64,000 nucleotides of DNA from Vandiemenella viatica. Its lineage: Eukaryota > Arthropoda > Insecta > Orthoptera > Morabidae. Shown in pieces: positions 22,345-33,921 of the stretch; position 1 is the first letter of the stretch, and every line of letters starts with the position of its first letter. The stretch covers positions 16,726,148-16,790,147 of the forward strand of contig CM061914.1 of assembly GCA_031002005.1 (NCBI GenBank). The letters are read 5' to 3'. A program made the position numbers and the translations under genes. The notes beneath the pieces are model-generated. The model was given only the letters and a program-made list of their open reading frames with translations, made no database searches and was not told where the DNA came from.

Positions 22345-24680
22345 AATATCATGAGCCATTTAATTCACTTCATATCTAATCGATACAGGTAAATGAGGTA
22401 TCATATTAAAGTCCCTGATCCTTGTTCTATCTCTTCTTCACAACGTAGCCAGTTACCTGCTTCATATATTCAAATTCTTGTCTTTTTCTGCTGTTATTAC
22501 CTATGACTGCTCTCTCTACTTCCAAATGATCCAAACCCGCAAACATCTACAATCCTGCCTCCACTTTCTGGAAGGCCCTTCCACAGATTTCTTCCCTCGC
22601 CCATCATTTCCAGGATATTTTCATTTCGTACTTCATATATTCATTTCGTTTTCAGCATCCTTGCACGACACCACAATTGGAATGTTTGAATTTTCTTTCT
22701 TCTGTATTTCTTAAATCAATATTTTACGAAGTTCTTTATGAGTTTAATAATTTTCTTAACTCGGATCTTTTAATCAATACCACTCTGCCTTAAGACGGTG
22801 TATTCGCAGCCTCCCGCGTAGAATGATGAATCATCATATATATTACTACTATAAGATTTTTTTTGTCACAAGCCTGTATCTTCATACTTAACCGAAACCA
22901 ATGAATGAGGTGTCATTTTAATGCTTATGGTCTCCACTTTGGTCACATCCTATTTTAAGAAAGAAAGTTTTCGGAATTCGACCCATAAAGGGCAAAAATG
23001 TCAATATGTTTAAAACGCTGTTTTCTGTGTTGAGAGTAATTTATCTCCCTGGATACCTATCTGAAATCGTTTAATGAAGCATCATTTTAAAGATCATGAT
23101 CTTCGCTTTAGTGACGTCATATACTAAGACAAAAAAATTTCGGAATACGACCCTTAAAGGGAAAAGTATCAATATTTTTGCAATGCGTTTTTCTGTCACG
23201 AGGCATTTATTTCACTTCATATCTAACCAATACTGATAAATGAGGTATCATATTAAAGACTAAGGTCTCCGCTGTGGTAGCATTATATTTTAAGAAAGCA
23301 ATTTTTCGTAATTCGATCCTTAAAGGACAAAAATGTCAAATTTTCTAAAATCCGTTTTTTGTGCCTCGAGCTATTTATGTCACTGGATATTGAACCAAAA
23401 TCGATAAATCAAATACGATTGTGAGGAGTAATTTCTCAGCTTTGGTGACATCATATTTTAAGAAAGAAGTTTTTTGGAATTCAACCCTTAAAGGGAAAAA
23501 GTATAAATTTTTATGCAACGCGTTTTTTGCGTCACGGGCCATTTCTCTCCTTTGATATCTAACCGATATAGATCAATGAGGTATCATATTAAAGACTAAG
23601 GTCTTCGCCGTGGTAACATTATATTTTAAGAAAGCAATTTTTCGTAATTCGACCCTTAAAGGGCAAAAATGTCAATATTTATAAAATCCTTTTTTTGTGT
23701 CTGGAGCCATTTATCTCCATGGATATCAAACCAAAATCGATAAATGAAGTAGGATTATGAGGAGTAATGTTTCAACTTTGTGACATCATATAATAAGAAA
23801 GAATTTTTTTTAATAATTGAACCCTTAAAGGGAACAAGTATTAATGTTTTTTCAACGCATATTTGTGTCTCGATCCATTTATCTCCATTAATATATAATC
23901 GAGATAGATAAATGAGGTATCATTCTAAAGATTAAGGTCTCCTCCACTGTGGTCACATCATGTTTTAAGAATAGAATTTTCTGAATTTAACTCTTAAAGG
24001 ATGAAAATATCAGGATTTTTAAAATGCGTTTTTGTGTCTCGAGTCATTTATCACCCTTGATAATTATACAAAATTGATAAACGAGGTATAATTTTAAAGA
24101 CTGAGGTATTCGTAAGGTCTTCGGTTGGTTACACCATATTTTAAGACATGAATTTTTCAAAATTCGACCCTTAAAGGGCTAAAATATTAATATTTCCACA
24201 ACGCATTTTTCCGTCACTAGCCATTTATCTCCATTGATATCTAGCCGAAATCAATAAACGGGGTATCGTTTAAAATATTATAGTATCCGCTGTGGACAGA
24301 TCATATTTTAAGAAAGAACTTTCTTTGAATTCAACCCTTAAGGTGCAAAAATATCATCAATTCTAAAAATCTTTTTACCTCTCTTAATGCCTATCCGAAA
24401 TCGGTAAATGAGATATCATTTTAAAGGCCAATGTGTCCGCTTTGGTCACACCATATTTTATAACAGTTTTTTTTAATTTAATTTTGACCCTTAAAAGGCA
24501 AAAGCATCAATATTATTTCTGCAACATATTTCTTTTTTTTATTATTGTTATTACGAGCCATTTATCTCCTTCGGTTCCTAATCGAAATTAGAGTTTAAGG
24601 TCTCGAGTTAGGTAAAATCATAAATTAAGAAAGAATTTTTTTGAATTGATGCTTAAAGTGGTCACATGTATCAAACAGTT
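22345..24680 (+). repeat. ~167-bp satellite array, about 11 copies
   Basis: The box ACCCTTAAAGGG (or a variant) begins at 22981, 23150, 23316, 23484, 23652, 23821, 23990, 24167, 24334, 24487 and 24649. Spacings are 153-177, mostly 166-169. Each unit also contains GATAAATGAGGTATCAT, a TTTGGTCACATCATATTTTAAG box and a CGTTTTT...GAGCCATTTATCTCC box. Units are diverged by many substitutions and small indels. One partial unit at 22345-22425 is separated from the rest by a LINE fragment. There is no coding potential. The period is close to one nucleosome core plus short linker. Confidence 0.85.
22435..22845 (-). pseudogene. LINE-R 3' fragment inside the satellite
   Basis: Base-level similarity to the 1.7-2.05 kb part of the LINE-R copy is visible in order: CTTCATATATTC, then CTCGCCCATCATTTCC, then CACCACAATTGGAATG (versus CACCACATTTCAAATG), then a TTTCTT..GTATTTC box and GAAGTTCTTT. 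It is strongly diverged and non-coding. It splits the satellite array. Confidence 0.6.
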
Positions 24681-25084
24681 CAGAGCCAAGTCCTCAGATT
24701 GCGGCAGCAGTATCGCTGAGATGTCAATAAACTTTTTTTATACAATAAGTAGTTTTTCGGATATTTTTTCTGTTACGGAAACATTTTTGATTTGCTATAC
24801 AATTCCAGTGTAAACATTTTATTCGCACAGCAGTACATATCACAGAGATATTGATATGCTTTGTGCATTTTGTTCCGATTCATTGGGTCAGTGACAGTTT
24901 GTCGTACATAGAGCGTGTGTTAAATTTTCCTAACTGTTTAGTAATATGTTTTTATTCGTACCTGTTACACTAAACAAATAAATATTTGATACAAAGTGCG
25001 ATTCTACTTTTCATTATATTACAAGCATTCAACCCCACTATTCATTGCATTTTATCAGCGAAATTTTCGCATGGGTCGTCTAGT
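24681..25084. other. No recognisable feature
   Basis: AT-rich DNA at the right flank of the satellite array. Confidence 0.4.
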
Positions 25085-25610
25085 TTAATTTAATTTAACT
25101 GTAGGGAACACATGCTCTGGTGGCAACTTCCCTACCATTCTTGATACCTCTTTCTTATTTCCTTTGTTATTATCTTATGTACTTTCAGTATTACATTCAT
25201 TCACCCATCTATTTTCTTCATTTACGAATTTTAACCTTTATTTCCTTCTGCATTTTTGGTAAATTATTTTTCACTTCCCCTTGGCAGTTTATTCCAATCC
25301 CTGACTCCGTTACCCACAACAGAAAAATTTCCCATTTCTTTATGCGTGAAATCGACTGCCATCTGCAAGCTTGTGGTCATGGTCACCTTTTCATTTAAAT
25401 GCACTTCTCCTATCTCGGTGACCAGTATCCCTCAAAGCCCTATCACCAACATATATATGCCTTTTATACTTCCAGTACTTTCTTCACAATCCTCCCGTAA
25501 TTCGATGGATCCCATTCCAGCTTCTTTATCATATCAATTACTGACTGGATCCTGCGGTATTTTCCACAAACAAATCTAGCTGATCTCCTTTGCATGCCAT
25601 CCAACTCCTG
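25085..25610 (-). pseudogene. LINE-C 3' end
   Basis: On the minus strand the order is QELDGMQRRSARFVCGKYRR (from 25,610), IQSVIDMIKKLEWDPS, a broken middle, DHDHKLAVDF-like codons, and a 3' end reading TTGCCACCAGAGCATGTGTT with an (AAATT)n tail at 25,086-25,100. The order matches the plus-strand copy at 20.6 kb. Frameshifts separate the pieces. Sequence above 25,620 no longer matches. Confidence 0.7.
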
Positions 25611-25741
25611 TACTTGAAGAAAGTGGGGGGAAAAACCAGGCAAGTCAACTTTTTTCCGAAATTGGGTTAAAGTTACAGTTCGATTCAGAATGATCAAACG
25701 CATCAGCTGAGAGGTTGGAACTGAAAAAAAAAATTGACAGG

Positions 25742-26257
25742 TCAAGAGATATTAAAATTGAATGATTTGTTGTAACGGGAAAGAACCGGAAAAGTCAAGC
25801 GCATAGGGGAGATAAGCAGGCGACTCAATGATGACAACAATGAAAATTTTTCATAAGATAAAGGCTCAAGTATTTTACGACTTAAAAAAAAAACGAAAAT
25901 TGGAGACAAGTAAAAATAAAATAAGGTGAATGTCTGCATAGACTTTGCAAAAAAAAGTGTATCTGCCAAACATAGCAACCAACGACGTTTGTTGTTAACA
26001 TCAACTGGCCAAGTAGTCATTCAATATCCATGTTCCACCAATTGGTAAATCTCTTTTTTATGTTTATCCAAAGAATTCTCCGAATGATGTGGCCACTTCA
26101 TGACGCATGTCTTGGAAGAAGTCACAATATTGTGATTCAGCTGGTGGGCACAATAAAAACTACGACCGTCTTCTGCTTTATTCTTTATGTAACTCTGAAT
26201 CACATTGGTGGGTTTGGGAAGATCAAAATTACACTTCCTACGCGTGGCCATTCGCAC
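25742..26257 (-). other. Unassigned open frame with one stop
   Basis: Minus-strand codons 26257-26021 (78 residues) and 26020-25742 (92 residues) are in the same frame, separated by one TGA at 26021-26023. The first part and the start of the second (about 105 codons) look protein-like in composition, including VIQSYIKNKAEDGRSFYCAH and KTCVMKWPHHSENSLDKHKK; the last ~60 codons are low-complexity. A pyrimidine-rich CTCTAG lies just upstream of the frame. No family is recognised. It could be a decayed transposon or host exon. Confidence 0.25.
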
Positions 26258-26359
26258 CTAGAGTGCGATAAAAATGTTAGATTATGGAACACAAAAGCAG
26301 AACTTCAAAGACATGAAGCTTTCAAAGAAATGCTCAAACCATTCTCTTTCACTGGTTAG

Positions 26360-27050
26360 CGTTATCCAATGAATCATGTTGGACTGGAAAACGAAACTGG
26401 ACTCAGCGTATGTTTCAAAATGGCCTTTCAAAACGCAGCCTATTAAAGTAATATCTACTGTATCCAGCCACAGTCGCTTGCGATAAGGGAGCTTGTCTCG
26501 GTCTAGTGGGGGGAGCGGTTGGCTGGAAAGCTACATTGGGTTACGTGGAAAAATGGGGGGGGGGGTGTTTCCAAGCAAGACCATGTAGCTTTTCATTCAC
26601 ATATATTTGTCACAGTTAAAATGAGGTCCAGAACACACAACATCATGTGAGTATTTATTTCCGTCATTTAATTATCTTCGTATGTAATTAACAGAAGGCC
26701 AAAATGGAGCTACGTAGTTTATGGACGCTCCCGAAACGGGCATCATGATTTGGTCAACCATTGGAGGATAGCCTGTTTAAACTTCAGACACTGCACAATA
26801 CTTCTGTAATATTCCGTTTTACGTAATATACTACTTCAAAAGTTTCCGTTCTTCATTGTAGGTTTCCTGTCGATTTCCACAATATAATTTAAAGATACGC
26901 AAAGATTTTGCTATTCTGGTGCTGTAAAGTTCTTGTCAGATGCCCCACGACTAAATTTCAGCGATGTGAGTACCATCACATCGTAGGCATCACATCCAGA
27001 CTCTTCATGATATTTGCGGAATAATTGTGCTTGTTTCACTTGGCTTATCC

Positions 27051-27052
<2 letters not shown>
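26360..27052. other. No recognisable feature
   Basis: Contains a G-rich stretch near 26,562 and a CTACGTAGTTTATGGACGCTCC box at 26,714-26,735 that faintly recalls the end of the MITE at 31.6-31.9 kb. Not enough to call. Confidence 0.35.

Positions 27053-27112
<60 letters not shown>
27053..27112 (-). repeat. ~58-base poly(T) tract
   Basis: A nearly pure T run ends at TTGCAGC. By analogy with 1553-1615 it could be the poly(A) tail of a minus-strand retrocopy lying at higher coordinates, but I cannot identify that body. Confidence 0.5.
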
Positions 27113-27114
<2 letters not shown>

Positions 27115-27466
27115 AGCTACAGTTGAACGTTTGGTAAGATTTAGGAGAATTATTTCACTCTGAGGAGGAACTAGATGGAAATAGCTCGGATTTCACGTTC
27201 CCTGAACCTAAGATGTTTTATTTTAGAAACCAAAATTATATTACGTACAGGTATACTAATGCATTGACATTTCAAACATTAAAGTTGCTTATCTTCAAGT
27301 TTTATAAAAATTTACGTACCTGCTTTTTCCGAAGAGTCTTTATTTGGTAACCAAAATGTGGTTCCCATATTACACCACCCTTTCAAGCAATTGTCTGGTC
27401 AAAATTATGTAATCCACTCCCTAACTTCTCTGGTATATCCTCTCATCACACTCTCCAGTAAATGAA

Positions 27467-27725
27467 ACCGAGCGTGGTGGGTGAACGGTTAACGTTCTGG
27501 CCTCGCATTCGGGAGGACGCGCGTTCGAATCCCCGTCCGGGCATCCAGATTTGGGTTTTCCATGGTTTCCCCAGATCACTCCATGCGAATGCCGGGATGC
27601 TTCCTTTAAAAAGATCATGGCCAAATTCCTTCCCGTTCCTTGTCCTCAGTCTCCCGCCTCTAATGCCATTAGCCGTCGACAAGGAGTTTAAACAAAAAAA
27701 AAAAAAAAAACAAAAAAAAAAAACT
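27467..27725 (+). repeat. SINE-A, full-length copy with target duplication
   Basis: The copy has an intact tRNA-like head (GGTTAACGTTCTGGCCTCGC), a B box (CGTTCGAATCC), the GGCATCCAGATTTGGG body and an A-rich tail ((A)n with single C interruptions). The 13-base repeat TCCAGTAAATGAA flanks it at 27454-27466 and 27726-27738. With the copies at 6.9 and 11.0 kb it defines SINE-A as about 250 bases. Confidence 0.92.
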
Positions 27726-27738
27726 TCCAGTAAATGAA

Positions 27739-29400
27739 GGACTTTTACTACCACCTGCTTCAAGCCTTCAACAAGCTTTGCTTTTTACAAGGAAATATAT
27801 GTATCACCTAACATAAGCTTCTTAATATGAATGGTAATATAAAAACTTGGTATGACAGTATGAAGTTTCTGTTAAATTGTTAATTTCTTCTACTAGTGAG
27901 GAGCCATAGTGTTGTTAACGTCTCCAATGTGGGTAATTTCCCAATTTCCCTTTACTGCTAGAGAGATAGTACGCACTACTCATACATTAAAAAGAGACGA
28001 AACTAATACATCGAAAAAGTTTGTTGTACAAAAGATTTTTCGTAACAATTCCATTGACAAAATGGTAAAACGGGTACCCTGTCAATTTCGTCACTTTAGT
28101 CCGTTCCTGTTATAGCTTAGTAAGTTCGCTGCTATTGTAATGTTTGTTATTAAATTTAACAAGAAGATGTATTTTATTGACTCCAGAACAGTTTCACAAA
28201 CAAAAACAAAAAATTTTTAGGCTAGCTCCAACCGCAATATGATATCTGATTTTTTCTTTTATAATCCGTGAAAAATGCAAATTCAGAACAAAATGCTGTC
28301 TCCATTGTCTACAGATATTAATATTTCCCGATATATGAGCGAACAAAATTGTTAACAATGCAATTCATTTTTTCAATTTTCCTCTTATTTCCTTAGCATA
28401 TAATAAAAATATCAAGAAATTTGAGGTTATGGTACTTAATAAGGAATTTCAATGAAAATTGTTTTAAACAAGTTACTCTGAGTTTTAAATTATTTCATTA
28501 AAAATAAACTTAATTTTCTAGTACATAAAATAAGCCTCGACTCAAATCTATCTGCTTCAACGCGCTTTCTTAATGCGGTCCTCTTAAAAAATTCAGGGGA
28601 TTTGCTTCGAATCCGTCACGAATTTATTTATTTAAGTAAGGTACACTAAAAGAATACATAATTAACATTTATTAAATTATGTAATCAAAGAAATCGTAAA
28701 CCAATATGCGCTGCGGAAACGGATGGCAGGCCTCCCAAACACGTAGGCTACTCCGCAGTTTTGTAAGTTTACCACTTTACGAATCGTCATCATCTCGGTC
28801 TGTGATAGCTTCGTTACCTGGAAACGGGAAGAAATTTATGCTTGCATTTAGGAACTATTCATCCTCGCATTCCGAAATTCCAGATTCCAAAGTTATCGCT
28901 TACCAAACAGAACAGGTAAATAGCATTCTTTCACAATGTATTCTCTGCTGGTTGCGTCCAGTCACTGGAATTTTATAACGTTTTCTTCATAAATAGCTAC
29001 CGATTCAAAGCTATAAACTTTTTCCCAAGAGATTTTGTTCAGTCGACCGATGGAGAGGATGTATTGCCTTACAACTTCGTTATATACATTTCTAAACACT
29101 TGGTTCTGATTAGATACTACCAACACATCTTGTGAATTCAGACAAGGCAATGGGGAGCTAAAAACGAATTCAACTGAAAACCTTTGTATTCGTTCCGTTG
29201 CCAGGAACCAAAAGCGATAGGCTGCCAAAACCAAACACAACACGCGATTCTAATTTCCGTATAAAGATAAAAGTTTGCAGTTAATTGTGTTGAGTGTTGT
29301 GATAACATTGTGGAGCATTTGCTGGATGTGCCCATACCTCGTGACATTAATCAGATTGCCCGCAGTCATGAAAGGTCATCCATCCGTCGCTGCCTGTCTG
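27739..29400. other. Mostly featureless
   Basis: A 90-codon plus-strand frame (28706-28978) contains a donor-like CAG|GTAAAT at about 28,913 but has no recognisable domain. The rest is AT-rich. It lies directly upstream of the candidate promoter at 29.4 kb. Confidence 0.35.
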
Positions 29401-29438
29401 TATATAGGCCAGGTGTGTCGCCAGCCCACACAGTGTCC
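29401..29438 (+). promoter_or_regulatory. Candidate core promoter (TATA plus initiator)
   Basis: TATATAGG starts at 29401. The best initiator-like site (ACAGTG, A at 29432) is 31 bases downstream, the canonical spacing for insect TATA promoters. The first ATG follows at 29439, which would leave an unusually short leader of about 7 bases; transcription may start elsewhere. It is predicted from sequence only. Confidence 0.35.
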
Positions 29439-29480
29439 ATGATGGCCAGAATCACTGTCGCGGCAGCTCTTTTACTGGTG
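29439..29480 (+). CDS. Candidate first exon encoding a signal peptide
   Basis: ATG ATG opens a hydrophobic N-terminus, MMARITVAAALLLV. It stops exactly at a good splice donor (GTG|GTAAGA, GT at 29481). Many insect cuticle and other secreted proteins have such a gene plan: TATA box, a first exon coding about a dozen signal-peptide residues, then a long intron. If translation reads through the donor the frame continues to 29606 without a domain. The next exon is not identified in the window, so the product is unknown. This is the only place where promoter, start, secretory peptide and donor line up. Confidence 0.3.
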
Positions 29481-30114
29481 GTAAGACAAGCTAACACAGC
29501 TGCATTCACCTGTAATCTGTTGCGGGTCAACAATTTTGGTAATTGGGGTAGCGATTCAACACGGGAACTATGGTATTTGTTCTTGAAGATACTCTTGAGA
29601 GTGTAATACAATATGGCATCACCGTATTGTCACTAGAAAATTAAACTAATGATCTACTATTTATATGGCTATCAAAATTTGTCATGGTATATCCTGAAAC
29701 GCTAGTACGGTAACCTGTAGTAGACTATGTAATATTCTAAATGCAATTAAAAATCAATATAATGCACCTATGCGCAGGAGAAAGTTAGAGTAGACTCAAT
29801 GATTCAAGAAGATTATCTGGAAGAAAGTCTGCTACCAGATTGAAGGTTTTGCATGCTCGCCTCTAGGAGAACTCAAACAAAATAATTTATCGAAAAAAAA
29901 AATTATATAATTCTATATTTGCCAGTAAAAATATATTTTTAGCTCCCCAGTGGTGGATACAAATCCTCTGCCCTTCTTTTCAATCATATACAAACCATTT
30001 CTCACCAGAGGTGATGTTTAAATTATTATTTTTCTGAATTATCAATTCTGTTACATCGTAGTATCACTGTCATCTTAATTCATTTACATATCTTCTTAGT
30101 GGGGTATAAGGGTT
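29481..30114. other. No recognisable feature
   Basis: AT-rich DNA, possibly intron of the candidate gene; no second exon is recognised before the LINE-R copy starts. Confidence 0.35.
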
Positions 30115-30621
30115 TGGGAGAGACTATACTACCCTTTTCCAACCAAATGTCAACCTCTCCTTCACGTGGTACACCCTGTTTGCACAGACGAGGCTCTGGC
30201 GACTGAAAGATTCCCGGTACCAGGAGTCACCCACTGCTTGCCAACAGCCTCCGAAAGGAGGGCGGATGAGCGAGGAGTGGTCCAGGGCATCCTCTTGCCC
30301 TTGGAGTTGGAAACAGCCCGTAAAGTCGGATGAATCAGAAATGATCGACGGCATGGGGATGTAGAAGGCGTTAAAAACACAAAAAGGGTAATCCTCTCAA
30401 ATTGCATATATCATGATGGCTTCTTCCTGGGTAAAATATTCCGGAGGTAAAATAGTCCCCCAGTCGGATCTCCGGGTGGGGACTGCTCAGGGAGGAGTCA
30501 TCAGAATGGATAGAAACATTCTACGAGTCGGAGCGTAGAATATTAGAAGTCTGAATAGGGCAGGTAGATTAGAAAACCTAAATAGGGAGATGGAACAACT
30601 TAAGTTAGATGTTGTTGGGCT
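30115..30621 (+). pseudogene. LINE-R 5' part (UTR and start of endonuclease)
   Basis: This is the 5' portion of a LINE-R copy whose remainder lies at 41107-43229, with a hAT between them. The last ~90 bases encode RVGA, then (after a TAG in place of a conserved tryptophan codon) NIRSLNRAGRLENLNREMEQ and LKLDVVGL. This is the beta-strand/helix start of an APE-type endonuclease. The preceding 400 bases look like 5' UTR (ATTCCGGAGGTAAAATAGTCC, CGGATCTCCGGGTGGGGAC boxes). The exact 5' end is not certain. Confidence 0.75.
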
Positions 30622-31556
30622 CAGTGGCGTAGCTGGGAGGGGGGGGGGGTTAGTGGTGGGGGTGGTCCGCCCCGGGTGTCACCCGTTTGGGGGTGACACC
30701 CGCATTTCGAAAATAGTAATCAAAATTAGTGTGATACAAAAAAAAAAATATTTTTGATAGACTTCTTTTATCCTTTGGTGTCGAAACACGTCTACCTTTA
30801 ATGTTCTGAATATTTCTTTTTAAGTTGATCTATCGCTTTTTCAAATACGATCCGGTACAGTAGAGTATAATAATATTATTGGCTATACCACGCGCTTAAA
30901 CAAATAGAGCATCGCTCTGTTGCTCCAACAATCACAGGAACTCGTTGAGCTTGCCGTTCGTCACAATTGTTTGTTATGAACGGCGGTGGATATAATGTAA
31001 GTTTTCTTGTATTAAGAGAGGAAGTTTTAAAATTAAAGGATATATTATATACAGTATATCTAAAATTGTTAAAATCATGGTATTGGGCAGTTAAATTATA
31101 ATTCCTCGAAATTATTTCAAGAAAAATGTTAGATTTTCCTTTGAAAATGAAAAAAAAAGCAGCAAAGCGTATGTTGGAATACACGTAGTCTAGGCTTCAA
31201 AATTGTTTTAACTTTTTAGAATTCTATTAGCTTTCTAGCTAAGATTCACAAGTGCCTTGAAGTATTTTCTAGTAATTTTTGAATTTATTATCTGACAGAT
31301 TCGAATTGAGTATATTTCGTGTTATCCGATATACACTCTGCGTATACCTACCTTTTGTCGACAGTGCACCTATACTCGACATGAAATCGTATCATGTTCG
31401 AATTTATGCAAATAAAATGATTCGGAAAACTGCATTAAAATAGCAATACTGTCAGGTTTCAAGTCAATCAGGACGAGACAAAGTGTTATCGTCTGTCGGT
31501 AATCAGTTTTTGTAGAGCATGTGTTTAAAACAGTGGGAACCGCGTAACATTAGTAA

Positions 31557-31920
31557 GGGGACATCCATAAATTACGTGAGGTGTTTTTCCGGATTTTCGG
31601 ACCTTCTCCCCCGCCCCCCCCCTCCTCTGGTGAGACTTCGTGAGATCTTGTCCCGTCAGACCCCCCTCCCCCTACGGATCGTCTTCGCAACTTTTTGAGA
31701 CCTTTTTTTTTTTTAGGTCTCACCCTCCCAAAGCCGGTTACAACCACACTTTTCGACGAAATACCCCCCTAAAATCGACATTAGCGTCATTTGTAAACCC
31801 TTTTTTTTTTTTTTTTTAGCTCTACAGTCTAACACAATTTTTAAAAATCTCACGTGACAATTGGTGAGATTTCGCTGGACCCCGTCCCTATTTCACCTTA
31901 CGTAATTTATGGATGCCCCC
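31557..31920. mobile_element. MITE, 364 bp, TAA target duplication
   Basis: The termini are GGGGACATCCATAAATTACG and, reverse-complemented, GGGGGCATCCATAAATTACG, 19 of 20 matching. TAA flanks both sides (31554-31556, 31921-31923). The interior contains C-rich and T-rich tracts and no protein. A 3-base TAA duplication suits the PIF/Harbinger superfamily, but the class is not certain. It lies inside the hAT. Confidence 0.75.
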
Positions 31921-33921
31921 TAAGCACTTTAACTCTTGGTTCATGTAAGTTTGATATGCTTTCTACTGATTGAGAATATACAAATATGATCGCGATCAAA
32001 TAAATAAGCGTATGATTCTCTAAGAATTTTCCATCATAAATTTTCAGAAGAAGATTTCTATTATGGGTAACCTCTTTGTCGAATACAGGTAACTACATTC
32101 TTATGGGTTCCTTAAATTGATAGGGATGTTGAACTTCTGTTCTTGAACAAAAATTGAGCTTTAATTATAAACTGAACAAACATTCGAGCCGTTTACAACA
32201 TCTTTATTTATACATTACTGAGCAATACTAGAAATCTAAAATTTACACTTGGAGATGGGCTTCGATACATATCATATTTAGGAGTCTGTAGCGACTTATT
32301 TCTTAGGCGGGTGATAAAATACTTGTTAAGTAGTTCATGTAAAGGCGGCAGAAATCTCAAAGGCATGTTATTTTATTACCTGACCGTTGTTTTTTTCTTA
32401 TTTTAAATTGTGTTTAATTATGATTTTATATTTTATTTATTCCTCTATATTTATGTAGGAACTTAATGTAGAGTTGCTTCTCTGACTATACAGTATCCCC
32501 CAGGGTCTCACAACTTGTGGGACCCGGATACTGGGTTTGCACCAATGGTACCCCATCTGGGTCTGGAATTGCTTCTACTTGGATCAAGCCACTTCTGTTA
32601 ACTTTCCTCTCAATATCCCTTGGTCCTCCAAATACCGAAGTTGTGAAGTCATTTAAATACAGCCTATGTTAACGTTTCAATAACAAATGGGTAGCTTTCG
32701 ACTTTTTGAAATTTATAGCGAAATCTTATGGTCGCCCTATAGTTACACTGGCGGAAATTAAAATCACAACACGCATACATGAATGGTAGAATTTTAGGAT
32801 ACTTTGAAAATATATCCAGGACCATACCTAAAAGAAATAATAACAAATGGAAATGAATCAGGCTAAGTTATTATCTTTTACAGTTGTCAGTGAGAAATGC
32901 GCCCAACTTGAGCACCAATACATTCGTGGATCCTTGCCGGCATTGACACAAGTGTTCGGATGTCTTCTTGGTGTATGTCTCACTACGCGTACATGTCTTT
33001 TGCAGTCAGTTGTTGCACAGTTTGTGCTGGGTGACCACGTGTTCTAATGTGTCTACTTATGGTATCCTAGAAATGCTCTATTTGAGACAAATCTGGGGAC
33101 CATGCTGTCCATATTGTGATCGAAACTCCTTGCAAAGCTTGCAAGGCTTGTGTGACGATGGCTGCAGTATGAGGACGGGCATTATCTTGTTGGAAAATGC
33201 GATTCGGATTTTGAACATGTATAGGGTATCACATTTACTTTTTATTTCCTGATTTTACATAGCCTACTACCTTGTTACCTAAAGTAGGCCCTTAGTTTCT
33301 ACAGTTTTATTCTTACAACAATTTACTTTTTTTATATATCTGGATAATTATTTTTAAGGATTTAATGGATTTAAGTATTCTAATAGTAAATCTACTAATT
33401 ATTCTATTAATTAATATACCGCTTAATCTACCAACTAATCTACTAATTAATCTACCATCTTACTAATTCACACAAAAATCAGCAATTGTCTTTGTATTTT
33501 CATACTTCTAGTTAATAAACTGTCTATTTGTATATGTTCTTCTTTTACCACTGCTGGCCTGCGTCGACATCCAGGCCGCCAGCTGTCTCTGCTGATGCAG
33601 CGGGGCGACTGCTGACATGCTGACCACAAAGTGTCGTCTGCCAGCTTCACGTTCCAGGTAGTGGTCTCGTTCTTCTCCGGTTTGTCCCGGGAGCCACCTG
33701 CTCCCCCATCAGGAGTTCCCTCCTGGAATCAGAGCAGGCCACCCCCTAAGCCCTGGAGAAGGTGCCTCTGGCTTCCAGAGGCACTACAATGAATTGAGTC
33801 TTTGCCGTCTTCCTGGTGCAGGCACCGCCTTAGTCATGGGCAGTGCTTGTAGTCACCTTTGGGTTGTTCTTTGCTCTTGAGTTTCTTCCTCTCCTGTCCT
33901 TCTTTCTGCTTCTGATGCCGG

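Noticed and set aside
22345..24680. CRISPR array
   Set aside because: Units are 167 bases long and similar throughout, with no alternating unique spacers; the genome is eukaryotic.
31550..31747. Basic/glycine-rich minus-strand peptide
   Set aside because: Produced by the C-rich interior of the MITE.
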